Shown piece after piece: positions 8,895 to 16,969 of a stretch of 64,000 bases of DNA. Origin of the DNA: Ornithinibacillus californiensis. GTDB taxonomy: Bacteria > Bacillota > Bacilli > Bacillales > Amphibacillaceae. Both the position numbers and the translations under genes were made by a program. Under the pieces are notes generated by a model. The model was not told where the DNA came from and made no database searches. It worked only from the letters and a program-made list of their open reading frames with translations. Within the stretch, counting starts at the first letter, position 1. Each line of letters starts with the position of its first letter. The stretch is taken from NCBI RefSeq assembly GCF_001038485.1, contig NZ_LDUE01000014.1, positions 1 through 64,000 of the forward strand, read 5' to 3'.

Positions 8895-9623
8895 TCAAGG
8901 CCAATACCAATACTGTGCTCCGTATGGATATTCTATTCTGCTATCTAAGTGAGTATACGTACTTCCGTTATAAGCGCCACTAAATCCCGATGACTTGACT
9001 GCATTGATAACCGTTGTTAATGAAACACCAGAAGCTTTAATATCTGCTGCAATTCCGTATGTGTGTTGGCTGTTGGATGAAGAACCCGGGATGCTATTAT
9101 TGTGGGAAACGCTTCTGAAGCCAGAGTTGATGGTAATTGGTTTGTTTCCTATCTTAACGCGAACCGCTTCCAGCTTATACATCATCCTACGCACATTTTC
9201 TCTAACGGTAGTCGATGAGACTCTTCCGCCACTAAAGCCACTGCCATCCTTGGAATAGAACTCACTATAACTAAAGTGCGCTGTTCCATTTGAACGTTCT
9301 AATTCGTTTAATTTCGCTTGTGTAGCAGGACCAACAATTCCGTCAACCGCTAATCCATATGCTCGTTGGAAACGCATCACAGCCGCTTTAGTCCCTGGAC
9401 CAAACTGACCATCGACAGCAACGTATGTTTTTGACGGGGAATCAGCTGCCCAGCCAGCAACTCTTATTTGTAACTCTCGTACATCCGATCCACTAGATCC
9501 TTCTTGTAATGTACGAGTCCAAGTATAAGCGGACGCTTCATCCGTACTTACAACGGACATGGCAAGTATAAATAGTAATGTAAAACCAGTGATCATAATC
9601 AACTTCTTCATTACCTTTTTCAA
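8895..9623 (-). CDS. Secreted peptidoglycan-binding M15-type peptidase
   Basis: A 242-residue exported wall hydrolase. A signal peptide with an ASA cleavage site near residue 32 is followed by a PG_binding_1 repeat (about 35-110, with VDGQFGPGTKAAVMRFQRAYGL and a second VDGIVGPATQ unit). The C-terminal domain is M15A-like, with the zinc motif H-x6-D in HTYGIAAD and a later THLD histidine. It is expected to cut D-Ala-containing wall peptides. The start is TTG eight bases after GAGGAGG; the ATG four codons later has no site. It is monocistronic. Confidence 0.87.
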   Translation of the reverse strand: MKKVMKKLIMITGFTLLFILAMSVVSTDEASAYTWTRTLQEGSSGSDVRELQIRVAGWAADSPSKTYVAVDGQFGPGTKAAVMRFQRAYGLAVDGIVGPATQAKLNELERSNGTAHFSYSEFYSKDGSGFSGGRVSSTTVRENVRRMMYKLEAVRVKIGNKPITINSGFRSVSHNNSIPGSSSNSQHTYGIAADIKASGVSLTTVINAVKSSGFSGAYNGSTYTHLDSRIEYPYGAQYWYWP

Positions 9624-9923
9624 TTTACATTCCTCCTCATTTTTAATTTGTCGTTACCTCCTGATAGGCTAACTACTTTCACTAACGCTTGTCCCATTAA
9701 AGATCGTACCGTACATAACAGAAACAAGAACTAATGAAATTCGCCGCGAAACACTCCCCTCCCATCATCTGAATAGTTTGAATTGTACGATTCTAGTTGT
9801 CTACGGATAGATTAACATGCATGGAAGCAAGTTGATATTCGTCAAATGGTCTAATTATAGGTAGGGACTTCTGAATGAGGAAAAGAACAGAATCGGACTA
9901 AATAACTAATAAGAGCATAAAAC

Positions 9924-9951
9924 TTGATTATAATTCATTGAATGGTAAAAT
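9924..9951 (+). promoter_or_regulatory. Candidate sigma-A promoter for the SDR gene
   Basis: TTGATT at 9924 and TAAAAT at 9946 are separated by 16 bases, within an AT-rich stretch. The rest of the gap from 9624 to 10089 shows no gene or stable hairpin. Confidence 0.35.
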
Positions 9952-10089
9952 ATATTTAAATCAAATATCTCTAATTAGTAATATTTTAAATAAGAGTACA
10001 TTATTGATAAATACTAATTGCGGGATAGATGATCAAGTTGTTTCATCTTACATTTTTTAAATTCTAAAAAACAATTGGAGGAATGCATC

Positions 10090-10833
10090 ATGGGTAAATT
10101 AGACGGAAAAGTAGCAATCATTACAGGTGCTGCACAGGGTATGGGTGCTATGCATGCTCGTAAGTTCGTAGAAGAAGGCGCGAAAGTAGCGATTACAGAC
10201 CTTAACTTAGAAGGTGCACAATCACTAGCTGATGAATTAGGAGAAAGTGCAATCGCACTGAAACTAGATGTTGCTAGTGAAGAGAATTGGGTAGAAGTTG
10301 TCGCAAAAACAGAAGAAGCTTTTGGTCCAATTAACGTATTAGTGAACAATGCCGGAATTGGTATTTTCAAAACACTAGAAGAACTAACTGTAAAAGATTT
10401 TGAATTAACATTTAAAGTGGACGAGCTTGGCGTATTCTTAGGAATGCAAAAAGTACTTCCTTCGATGAAAAAAGCTGGAGTCGGTTCTATTGTGAACATC
10501 TCATCTGTAGATGGTTTAGTAAGTGCGCCAACGGCTATTGCATATAGTGCTTCCAAACATGCTGTAACTGGTATGACTAAGGGTGCAGCGGCTGAGCTTG
10601 GCCAACATAACATTAGAGTAAACTCTGTACATCCAGGAATTATCAAAACACCGATGGCTGACCAGCCAGATGTGGAAGAATATCTAAAGCAACTAGAACA
10701 AGATATTCCATTAAGAAGAAGAGCAGACGTAGAAGAAGTATCTAACTTAGTAGTATACCTTGCATCTGATGATTCAAGCTATTCTACTGGAGCACAATTT
10801 GTCGTAGATGGCGGAATGATTTCTGACCTTTAA
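10090..10833 (+). CDS. Short-chain dehydrogenase/reductase (hydroxysteroid dehydrogenase-like)
   Basis: A 247-residue NAD(P)-dependent classical SDR. The dinucleotide motif TGAAQGMG spans residues 12-19, NNAG 86-89, and the catalytic triad is Ser139, Tyr152 and Lys156 (YSASK). The C-terminus GAQFVVDGGMISDL is that of the FabG/glucose-dehydrogenase-like group; the opening resembles 3-alpha/20-beta-hydroxysteroid dehydrogenases. The substrate is unknown. The upstream TTG lies inside the GGAGG ribosome site, so ATG 10090 is the start. It has a 460-base leader and its own terminator. Confidence 0.88.
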   Translation: MGKLDGKVAIITGAAQGMGAMHARKFVEEGAKVAITDLNLEGAQSLADELGESAIALKLDVASEENWVEVVAKTEEAFGPINVLVNNAGIGIFKTLEELTVKDFELTFKVDELGVFLGMQKVLPSMKKAGVGSIVNISSVDGLVSAPTAIAYSASKHAVTGMTKGAAAELGQHNIRVNSVHPGIIKTPMADQPDVEEYLKQLEQDIPLRRRADVEEVSNLVVYLASDDSSYSTGAQFVVDGGMISDL

Positions 10834-10865
10834 TTGATATAAAATACTCATGCGACACTACACAA

Positions 10866-10903
10866 AAAAAACGTTGATTAATCATCTAATCAACGGTTTT
10901 TCT
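10866..10903. terminator. Bidirectional terminator
   Basis: CGTTGATTA at 10872-10880 pairs with TAATCAACG at 10887-10895, flanked by A and T tracts. It ends both the SDR gene and the convergent VUT transporter gene. Confidence 0.88.
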
Positions 10904-10916
10904 ATTAAGTTTGTTT

Positions 10917-11456
10917 TTATTCCGCAAGCAATTGTTTGCCTTTTATTATATACGCTTGATTCAAAACCAAAGCACCTACCAGTTGGACGATCGTCTTCAC
11001 GATTACTTGCCCCATGATTGCGAAAGGCACCGCTTCCCAAGGTAATATCCCTGCTCCTATTGGACTAAGACCAACAATTACGAATACGACCGAATCCAAA
11101 ATACCTCCAACAATTCCACTGTAAAACACGCGCCATGCCATTGGTAACTTTAAGCGTGTATAAATCTCTGTATCCGCTGTTTCAGCAAGAAGAAAAGATA
11201 AAGCAGACGCGGCAACAATCATCAGTGTATCCCCTAGAGAAAAGGAAACCACTGCAGATAAAATTAGTGCAGTAAAAATAAAGCCATACGTCTTCTTTCT
11301 ACCATATTTATTTTGTACCAGATCTCGGAAGATAAAAGTAGCTCCGACAAAGAGCGTCCCCATCGGTACAATAAACATACCAAAGCTTAATGGCGCAAAC
11401 CTCGCCGTTACAACATTGGCAATTACTATTGATATTAAATAGTATACTATTCTCAT
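10917..11456 (-). CDS. VUT-family queuosine precursor transporter (YhhQ/YpdP-like)
   Basis: A 179-residue protein with five to six membrane helices and the VUT_1 (DUF165) pattern: an N-terminal helix ending ANVVTARFAP, a FRDLVQNKYGRKKTY loop, and SFLLAETADTEIYTRLK. Family members take up 7-deazaguanine precursors of queuosine. It begins 52 bases after queF on the same strand and no terminator is visible between them, so the preQ1 riboswitch upstream of queF probably controls it too. That pairing supports a salvage role for preQ0 or preQ1. Confidence 0.85.
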   Translation of the reverse strand: MRIVYYLISIVIANVVTARFAPLSFGMFIVPMGTLFVGATFIFRDLVQNKYGRKKTYGFIFTALILSAVVSFSLGDTLMIVAASALSFLLAETADTEIYTRLKLPMAWRVFYSGIVGGILDSVVFVIVGLSPIGAGILPWEAVPFAIMGQVIVKTIVQLVGALVLNQAYIIKGKQLLAE

Positions 11457-11508
11457 GATGTTTCTCCTTAATAATAGATTTTTGATCGCAAACTACCTAT
11501 CGTTTGAC

Positions 11509-12009
11509 TTATCGATTGTCTACCTTTTCTGGATAGAGATCATGGTTCATCAAACGATGCATCGCCATTTCTTCATACTTCGTTCCAGGTCTTCCATAAT
11601 TACACCAAGGATCAATCGAAATACCTCCACGTGGTGTGAATTTACCCCACACTTCAATATATCTTGGGTCTAGTAATTTAATTAAATCATTCATGATGAT
11701 ATTCACACAGTCTTCATGAAAATCTCCATGGTTACGAAAACTAAATAAATAGAGTTTAAGCGATTTACTTTCTACTAGTTTTTTATCCGGAATGTAAGAA
11801 ATGTACATCGTTGCAAAATCCGGTTGCTTTGTAATCGGGCATAAACTTGTAAATTCAGGACAATTAAACTTCACGAAATAATCACGATTGGAATGAAGAC
11901 TATCTACTGCCTCTAATACCTCTGGTGCATATTCAAATGAATACTGTGTATTTTGATTACCCAATAATGTTAAATCCTCTAAACCTTCTGCCATCTTACG
12001 ACTAGACAT
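11509..12009 (-). CDS. queF: NADPH-dependent 7-cyano-7-deazaguanine reductase
   Basis: A 166-residue T-fold enzyme that reduces the nitrile of preQ0 to the amine preQ1 in queuosine synthesis. The catalytic cysteine is in [12 protein letters not shown] (Cys57), and the QueF motif [21 protein letters not shown] starts at about residue 80. Length and motifs match the single-domain Bacillus type. The frame is open 36 codons further upstream, but AAGGAGG lies eight bases before ATG 12009. A preQ1-I riboswitch, a terminator and a ribosome-site hairpin occupy its leader. Confidence 0.95.
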   Translation of the reverse strand: MSSRKMAEGLEDLTLLGNQNTQYSFEYAPEVLEAVDSLHSNRDYFVKFNCPEFTSLCPITKQPDFATMYISYIPDKKLVESKSLKLYLFSFRNHGDFHEDCVNIIMNDLIKLLDPRYIEVWGKFTPRGGISIDPWCNYGRPGTKYEEMAMHRLMNHDLYPEKVDNR

Positions 12010-12017
12010 AAAAAAAA

Positions 12018-12053
12018 CCTCCTTGAAAATGATTAAACTGATTTCAAGAGAGG
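12018..12053 (-). promoter_or_regulatory. Hairpin covering the queF ribosome-binding site
   Basis: On the minus strand CCTC-T-CTTGAAAT can pair with ATTTTCAAGGAGG with one bulged base. The AAGGAGG of queF (12018-12024) is then fully buried. It lies downstream of the leader terminator and may add a translational layer of control. Confidence 0.5.
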
Positions 12054-12084
12054 TTCCCACAGCATCTATAAAACTTACAGGAAT

Positions 12085-12122
12085 AAAACAAGAAAAGCCA
12101 CATCCAAATATGGACATGGCTT
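12085..12122 (-). terminator. Riboswitch-controlled leader terminator
   Basis: In the minus-strand RNA AAGCCAUGUCC pairs with GGAUGUGGCUU, using two G-U pairs that only exist on this strand, around AUAUUU. The sequence TTTTCTTGTTTT follows. It sits between the preQ1 aptamer and queF, as expected for transcription attenuation. Confidence 0.75.
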
Positions 12123-12138
12123 GTTTGTCATGTATCCA

Positions 12139-12174
12139 TAGTTTTTTATAGAGGGTTAATCGCTATGAACCTCT
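12139..12174 (-). promoter_or_regulatory. PreQ1-I riboswitch aptamer
   Basis: Read on the minus strand, AGAGGTTC begins the element, CCCTCT follows 11 bases later, and the A-rich tail ATAAAAAACTA completes it. AGAGG (12170-12174) pairs with CCTCT (12150-12154) as P1, and the A-rich tail can enter the stem as in the known H-type pseudoknot. The match to the Bacillus queC-operon aptamer is close. It lies 130 bases before queF and should repress it when preQ1 is abundant. Confidence 0.9.
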
Positions 12175-12374
12175 CCCGATTTGTTCGGGTTACATTTGTA
12201 TATCATATAAAATACAAAGGAAAACGTCAATATTTTTTTCATCTCTGGGAAATTTCATGGTATTTTATATACTATACTTCTATGCACGGCAAAAGAACAT
12301 CATCTATGAAACTTCGAATATACTTATTTCGTATAAACAATAAGAGGTAATGAACCACCTAAGGGAGGATGCTT

Positions 12375-12971
12375 ATGAGGAAAAAGCCATTAAAAACAAA
12401 CGAGAAAATGAACAATAAACGAAAAAGAGTTATTTACCTACTTCTAATCCTTCTTTGTATTACCGTACTATTAGGAGCTATTTTCATAGCAAGCAGCAAT
12501 TGGCTAGTATCGGATCTGTATACTGCATTCGTTCTTAGTTTCATCGGAATCTCTTTTTTATATGTTTCAGGCCTAATACTTTGTACATTTTTCCTGTACC
12601 TTTGCTCTGTGATTGTCATTTTTAATCCGCAGAAGATTAAAAAGTCATCTGTTATCAACTTTGCCATTGTTGGGATAATCACATTAGTCTTGAGCCTATT
12701 TCTCTTAAACGTTAGTGTGAATGAATCGATTAAGGCTTTTCACGATATAGAGGCTTATTCTAATGAAGAATGGCAAGTGAAGGAAATGGTCGTGACCGGT
12801 TTATATCGAGGTGGCGGGCTTCACAATGGCCCAGGTGTCCTAATTGATACGGTTGAAGGAGAGCTGTCACTCCATTGGGAGAGTTCACTCATTCAAGTCG
12901 GGGAGAAATATCGATTTACTTATTTGGATGCGACTAATACGATTATCGATATGGAGAAGATTACTAAATAA
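12375..12971 (+). CDS. Hypothetical membrane protein with C-terminal soluble domain
   Basis: I do not recognise this 198-residue protein. A basic N-terminus (about 20 residues) is followed by three membrane helices up to about residue 115, then a soluble domain of about 80 residues containing KEMVVTGLYRGGGLHNGPGVLI and ending in TIIDMEKITK. The orientation of the tail is not clear. AGGGAGG stands seven bases before ATG 12375; the ATG six bases earlier is too close to it. It reads away from the queF leader and is monocistronic. Confidence 0.65.
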   Translation: MRKKPLKTNEKMNNKRKRVIYLLLILLCITVLLGAIFIASSNWLVSDLYTAFVLSFIGISFLYVSGLILCTFFLYLCSVIVIFNPQKIKKSSVINFAIVGIITLVLSLFLLNVSVNESIKAFHDIEAYSNEEWQVKEMVVTGLYRGGGLHNGPGVLIDTVEGELSLHWESSLIQVGEKYRFTYLDATNTIIDMEKITK

Positions 12972-12979
12972 TATAAAGA

Positions 12980-13011
12980 AGGTTCACTTCACGCTTGTGT
13001 AAAGTGAACCT
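12980..13011. terminator. Hairpin, weak terminator
   Basis: AGGTTCACTT at 12980 pairs with AAGTGAACCT ending at 13011. T-rich sequence follows only in the minus direction, so it may serve the exporter-like gene at 13181-14200 better than the gene at 12375-12971. Confidence 0.5.
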
Positions 13012-13180
13012 AACCTACTAATTCCTTACCACCGTGCCTTATGATCCTCAGCCCAACCAAACATATTTTCTATCTGTATCCTTCACCGTTATAACCAATA
13101 ACAACCCCACTAAAATGTCCCATTATCTGATGAAAACTCGATTTGATAATAACTGCATATTTTTGTATCCACCAACACCC

Positions 13181-14200
13181 CTAATGCAAATACTGATTGA
13201 TTAGCTTATCTAATCGCTCAAGATGATAGGAATAGTCCACAATGGAGGAAGCGATGATTAAATTACGAAGCTTTTGCTCCTTGTTTTCCTCATAAAATTC
13301 GATTACCTGATCATAAAATTTATCTTTATCGATCACGGAATCATTTTCTGTTATTTGATAGTCTGCTTTGATTTTGCCTGCGTACTTTAATAACAAATAT
13401 TCATGGTATTTAATCAGTTCCTCTAACTGCTGATCATACAGCTTATCTTCTTCCTGTCCTGTATACCGTTGAACATAATGCTCCTCAATATTGACTAACA
13501 GATGACGCCCTTCCTGTATAACCTTAAGCATCTGTTTAAAAAGGATGAATTCTCTTGTGTTGATTTGATTTGCCTTTCCTAGCTTCTCTCTTTCCTCATC
13601 AAAGAGTTTAAATGTCTCCTCTAATTTTAAGACATTCTTTTCTAAACGTTCATTGATTTCCTGATAAGATGTTTCCTTCATTTCATCGGAAATCGCTGTT
13701 CGCATTAATAAGGACAAATCCTGAAACGTGCTTTCCACATCCTGCATGAACTTCTTTTTATAGCTTGGAGGGAAAATTAAAATATTAATCATGATTGCGG
13801 TAGACGTTCCAATTAAAATAGCAAAAAATCGTTCCAGTGCAAAATAGAAGTCTTCACTACCCGATGCACTCATGATTGCTAGAACCGTAACAAGCGTTAG
13901 CGGTATCGTCGTCTCCATCTTTAGCTTTATACTTAATGCAATCATTAACACGATAATTAACCCAACGATGATGGGACCATCCCCGACAAAATAAATAAAG
14001 AACAACGAGATGGATGCACCCAATGTATTTGTAATTATTTGATCAAATAATTGCTTCCACGAACGGTAAACAGACGGCTGAATTGCCAATATAGCAGCTA
14101 CCCCAGCAAAGACTGTATTTTCCAATCCAAAGATCAAACAAATATAAATGGATAACGTAACACCTAATCCTGTTTTTAACATTCTAAGACCAATAGTAAT
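13181..14200 (-). CDS. Aromatic acid exporter family protein (YgaE-like), probable ATT start
   Basis: About 339 residues, of the same family as the gene at 4107: four to five membrane helices in the first 140 residues, then a long charged helical cytosolic part. The first ATG (14182) is 25 bases from the ribosome site AGGGAGG (14208-14214). The ATT at 14198-14200 is seven bases from that site and adds TIGLR ahead of MLKTGLG, restoring the family opening xIGxRxxKTxxG seen in the paralogue (LGYRTIKTAIG). No ATG, GTG, TTG or CTG is available between site and ATG in this frame. Initiation at ATT is therefore inferred. Confidence 0.75.
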   Translation of the reverse strand: MTIGLRMLKTGLGVTLSIYICLIFGLENTVFAGVAAILAIQPSVYRSWKQLFDQIITNTLGASISLFFIYFVGDGPIIVGLIIVLMIALSIKLKMETTIPLTLVTVLAIMSASGSEDFYFALERFFAILIGTSTAIMINILIFPPSYKKKFMQDVESTFQDLSLLMRTAISDEMKETSYQEINERLEKNVLKLEETFKLFDEEREKLGKANQINTREFILFKQMLKVIQEGRHLLVNIEEHYVQRYTGQEEDKLYDQQLEELIKYHEYLLLKYAGKIKADYQITENDSVIDKDKFYDQVIEFYEENKEQKLRNLIIASSIVDYSYHLERLDKLINQYLH

Positions 14201-14367
14201 TTGTATTCCTCCCTTCTCTAAATAGAGAAAGCCTTTTGTTTTATCCCATTATAGCGTGTTTCAGATAAATGTTTCCATTCAACACTCGCATTCCGAAAAT
14301 ATGTCTGTCCAAATAATCTATGGTAAGATGTTGGTAGAATTGATGACGAGTAACAGGAGGATAAAAA

Positions 14368-15048
14368 ATGACTACTATCCTAATTGCTGATGATGATCAA
14401 CATATACTACAGCTCGTATCTATCCATTTATCCCAAGCTGGATACCGTGTGCTACAGGCGAAAGATGGTACCGATGCGTTAGATATTCTTTCCAAGAACT
14501 CATGTGATTTGGCTGTGATTGATGTGATGATGCCATTTATGGATGGCTTTACGTTAACTAGGGAAATTCGAACAAAGTATGATATTCCGATTATCTTGTT
14601 AACAGCGAAAAACCAAATTGAAGACAAAGCGGAAGGCTTTCAATCAGGGACAGATGATTACCTCGTCAAACCTTTCGAGCCAAAAGAATTACTGTTTCGT
14701 ATCGAAGCATTGCTAAGACGCTACAACAAGCAATCAGACCAAACAATCATCCAGTTAGGCAATACTACAGTAAATATCCATAACTACGAAGTGCAAGTCG
14801 GAGAGCGTACCTTCCTTTTGCCTTTAAAAGAATTTGAGTTACTCTATTTCTTAGCATCCCATCCCATGCAAGTATTTACACGACATCAACTGATTGACCA
14901 GGTGTGGGGAATAGAGTTTGAAGGTGACGAAAGAACGGTGGACGTCCATATCAAACGGTTACGGGAACGGTTTTCTACCTTAACAGAAGACTTCCATATC
15001 AAAACAATCCGTGGTGTTGGCTATTTATTGGAGGCAAAACAAAGATGA
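14368..15048 (+). CDS. hssR: HssR-like OmpR-family response regulator
   Basis: A 226-residue DNA-binding regulator. The receiver domain has Asp8/Asp9 and phospho-acceptor Asp52 (VIDVMMPFMDG), and a KPFEPKELLFRI segment closes it. The winged helix ends DFHIKTIRGVGYLLE. It resembles HssR of staphylococci and bacilli, the heme-stress regulator. The stop overlaps the start of the kinase gene by four bases (ATGA). The genes behind, with an HssR-type direct repeat and hrtBA, support the assignment better than the sequence alone. Confidence 0.85.
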   Translation: MTTILIADDDQHILQLVSIHLSQAGYRVLQAKDGTDALDILSKNSCDLAVIDVMMPFMDGFTLTREIRTKYDIPIILLTAKNQIEDKAEGFQSGTDDYLVKPFEPKELLFRIEALLRRYNKQSDQTIIQLGNTTVNIHNYEVQVGERTFLLPLKEFELLYFLASHPMQVFTRHQLIDQVWGIEFEGDERTVDVHIKRLRERFSTLTEDFHIKTIRGVGYLLEAKQR

Positions 15049-16424
15049 AGTCCCTCTACGTCAAATTCGTTGTGATTACCATCGGGATTATGATTTTAAG
15101 TGGTATCCTAGCCTTTCTTTTATCGAATACATATTATCAACAAAAATTAAAACCTGAAAACGACGAAAAAAATACACTTATCGCATTAAATATCACAACA
15201 TTTATAGAGAAGCATCCCAACATAGACTTAGAGGAATACTTGGACCATCTTTCTTCCATTGGCTATCAGTTGTATCTCGTTGATCGTTCAGGAAATGAAG
15301 CATTCTTTGGCGCACCGTACCGAGTGTCGGAGCTACCTGATTCAACGAAAAAACAAGTGTTGAATGGGGAAATGTACCACGGAATGCTGCACTTCCCCCA
15401 AGAAACCTTTGTTACAGGATTTTTTGCGAATGAATTAGAGAATACCATTGGGGTACCCTTTACCCACCAAGGGATAGACTATGCACTTTTCCTAAGACCA
15501 GACATCAAACTACTGTTTAATGAAATGCATGTTTTATTCGGTTGGTTGCTTGCACTAACGATAAGCTTAAGTATCCTTCTCGTCTTCATAAGCACCAAGT
15601 ATTTGGTGAAGCCGATTTCCCAGCTAACCGCAGCTACGAAATCACTAGCAAAAGGGGATTTCGATGTCGATGTAAACACATCCCGTCACGATGAACTAGG
15701 AGAGCTATCGCATAGCTTTCAAACGATGGCAAGAAAGTTGGAGCAGTTGGATGAGATGAGGAAAGAATTTGTCTCCAACATTTCTCACGATATCCAATCC
15801 CCCCTTTCGAATATTAAAGGGTACACGAACTTACTAGAAGACGCATCACTGAGCCAAGCGGAAAAAAATCATTATATAACGATCATTAATGATGAAATTA
15901 CAAGACTATCTACGTTAACGAAGCAACTATTGTTATTAGCCTCCTTAGACAAAGATGAGGAGCGGTTATCGAAAGAAACCTTTGATGTAGGAAAACAGCT
16001 TAAAGAACTCATCAGAAGTTATTCGTGGTTAGTGAACGAAAAAGGTATTATGCTCGACTATTCCATTCCAGATATTAGGATAATGGGCGATACCGCCTTA
16101 TTAAACACCGTATGGGATAACTTATTATCCAATGCAATCAAGTATAATAAGCCTGGTGGTCGTATTGAAATAACATTAGAAAAAAACGAACAGTCCGTCA
16201 TCATAACCTTTCAAGACTCTGGAATTGGAATTTCGGAGAGTGATCAGGAACGGATTTTCGACCGCTTTTTCCGGGTAGATACTGCACGCTCCAGATCAAC
16301 AGAAGGAACTGGACTAGGCCTTTCGATTGCCGCCCGTATTATTGCTCTTCATGATGGAAACATTCAAGTCGCAAGCAACACAGACAGCGGAACTACCTTT
16401 ACAGTTGAATTACCAATCGCATAA
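15045..16424 (+). CDS. hssS: HssS-like heme-sensing histidine kinase
   Basis: A 459-residue membrane kinase. One helix at about residues 7-28 and another at 163-183 enclose an extracellular sensor of about 135 residues. HAMP (about 185-237) is followed by HisKA with His248 in SNISHDIQSPLSN, and the ATPase with N, G1 (DSGIGI) and G2 (GTGLGLSIA) boxes. This is the layout of HssS, which detects excess heme and phosphorylates HssR. It is translationally coupled to hssR and closed by a terminator at 16432. Confidence 0.85.
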   Translation: MKSLYVKFVVITIGIMILSGILAFLLSNTYYQQKLKPENDEKNTLIALNITTFIEKHPNIDLEEYLDHLSSIGYQLYLVDRSGNEAFFGAPYRVSELPDSTKKQVLNGEMYHGMLHFPQETFVTGFFANELENTIGVPFTHQGIDYALFLRPDIKLLFNEMHVLFGWLLALTISLSILLVFISTKYLVKPISQLTAATKSLAKGDFDVDVNTSRHDELGELSHSFQTMARKLEQLDEMRKEFVSNISHDIQSPLSNIKGYTNLLEDASLSQAEKNHYITIINDEITRLSTLTKQLLLLASLDKDEERLSKETFDVGKQLKELIRSYSWLVNEKGIMLDYSIPDIRIMGDTALLNTVWDNLLSNAIKYNKPGGRIEITLEKNEQSVIITFQDSGIGISESDQERIFDRFFRVDTARSRSTEGTGLGLSIAARIIALHDGNIQVASNTDSGTTFTVELPIA

Positions 16425-16431
16425 TCCTTAC

Positions 16432-16468
16432 ATGCCATGCCTCCGAAAGTTGAGCATGGCATTTTTTT
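16432..16468 (+). terminator. Intrinsic terminator of hssRS
   Basis: ATGCCATGC at 16432-16440 pairs with GCATGGCAT at 16454-16462, followed by seven T. It separates hssRS from the HssR-controlled promoter. Confidence 0.9.
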
Positions 16469-16478
16469 GTAATCTTTT

Positions 16479-16498
16479 GTTCATCGTCTGTTCATTTT
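16479..16498 (+). promoter_or_regulatory. HssR-type direct repeat (heme-responsive box)
   Basis: GTTCAT occurs at 16479-16484 and again at 16490-16495, an 11-base period on one face of the helix. This equals the spacing of the published staphylococcal hrtAB repeat GTTCATATTNNGTTCATATT. A TACAGT at 16506 could be the -10 box, with no good -35, as expected of an activated promoter. The small membrane gene at 16551 is the first gene behind it. Confidence 0.75.
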
Positions 16499-16550
16499 CC
16501 AAACGTACAGTAGAAGAGGGTAAACAAAAGTTATCAAGGAGGATTCACGT

Positions 16551-16940
16551 ATGAATAAAAATAGTGTCACACTACTGCGTCTTGCAGCACTTTACGGAGT
16601 CGTCGGTGCCTTTTTAGGTGCCCATATGGCAGGGGCAGGATCTTATGCATTCCGAGCGGTTCATGCTCATATTTTAGTTGTTGGCTGGTTAACGCTATTC
16701 GGATGGGCTGTATTCTATAAAGTATTTCACGTAACAGAATCATTACTAACGAAAATTCATATTTCTACCGCTATTATCGGTTCTCTTGGGTTGACCATAG
16801 GAATGTGGTTATATATGGTAAAACCATTTGAATTACCAGAAGGAATTACACTTGCCTTTTACATCGGCGGCGGAGCATTGTTATTAGTTAGTTTTATCGT
16901 ATTTTTCCTTATTACGGTATTTTACCGAGACGAGAAATAG
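16551..16940 (+). CDS. Histidine-bearing four-helix membrane protein of the hrt operon
   Basis: A 129-residue protein with four predicted membrane helices. Histidines at residues 25, 38, 40, 60 and 70 cluster in the first half. AVHAHILVVGWLTLFGW recalls the HxH...GW helix pattern of heme-copper oxidase subunit I and NorB-like proteins, but the protein is far too short to be such an enzyme. It is the first gene behind the HssR-type box, 29 bases before hrtB, with AAGGAGG ahead of its ATG. A heme-binding or heme-delivery role in detoxification is an inference. Confidence 0.7.
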   Translation: MNKNSVTLLRLAALYGVVGAFLGAHMAGAGSYAFRAVHAHILVVGWLTLFGWAVFYKVFHVTESLLTKIHISTAIIGSLGLTIGMWLYMVKPFELPEGITLAFYIGGGALLLVSFIVFFLITVFYRDEK

Positions 16941-16969
16941 TTTGCACAAGATAGATTGGAGCGAATGCA

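Noticed and set aside
12165-12350. Plus-strand 61-codon frame starting inside the preQ1 aptamer
   Set aside because: The frame has no ribosome site and covers the riboswitch on the other strand.
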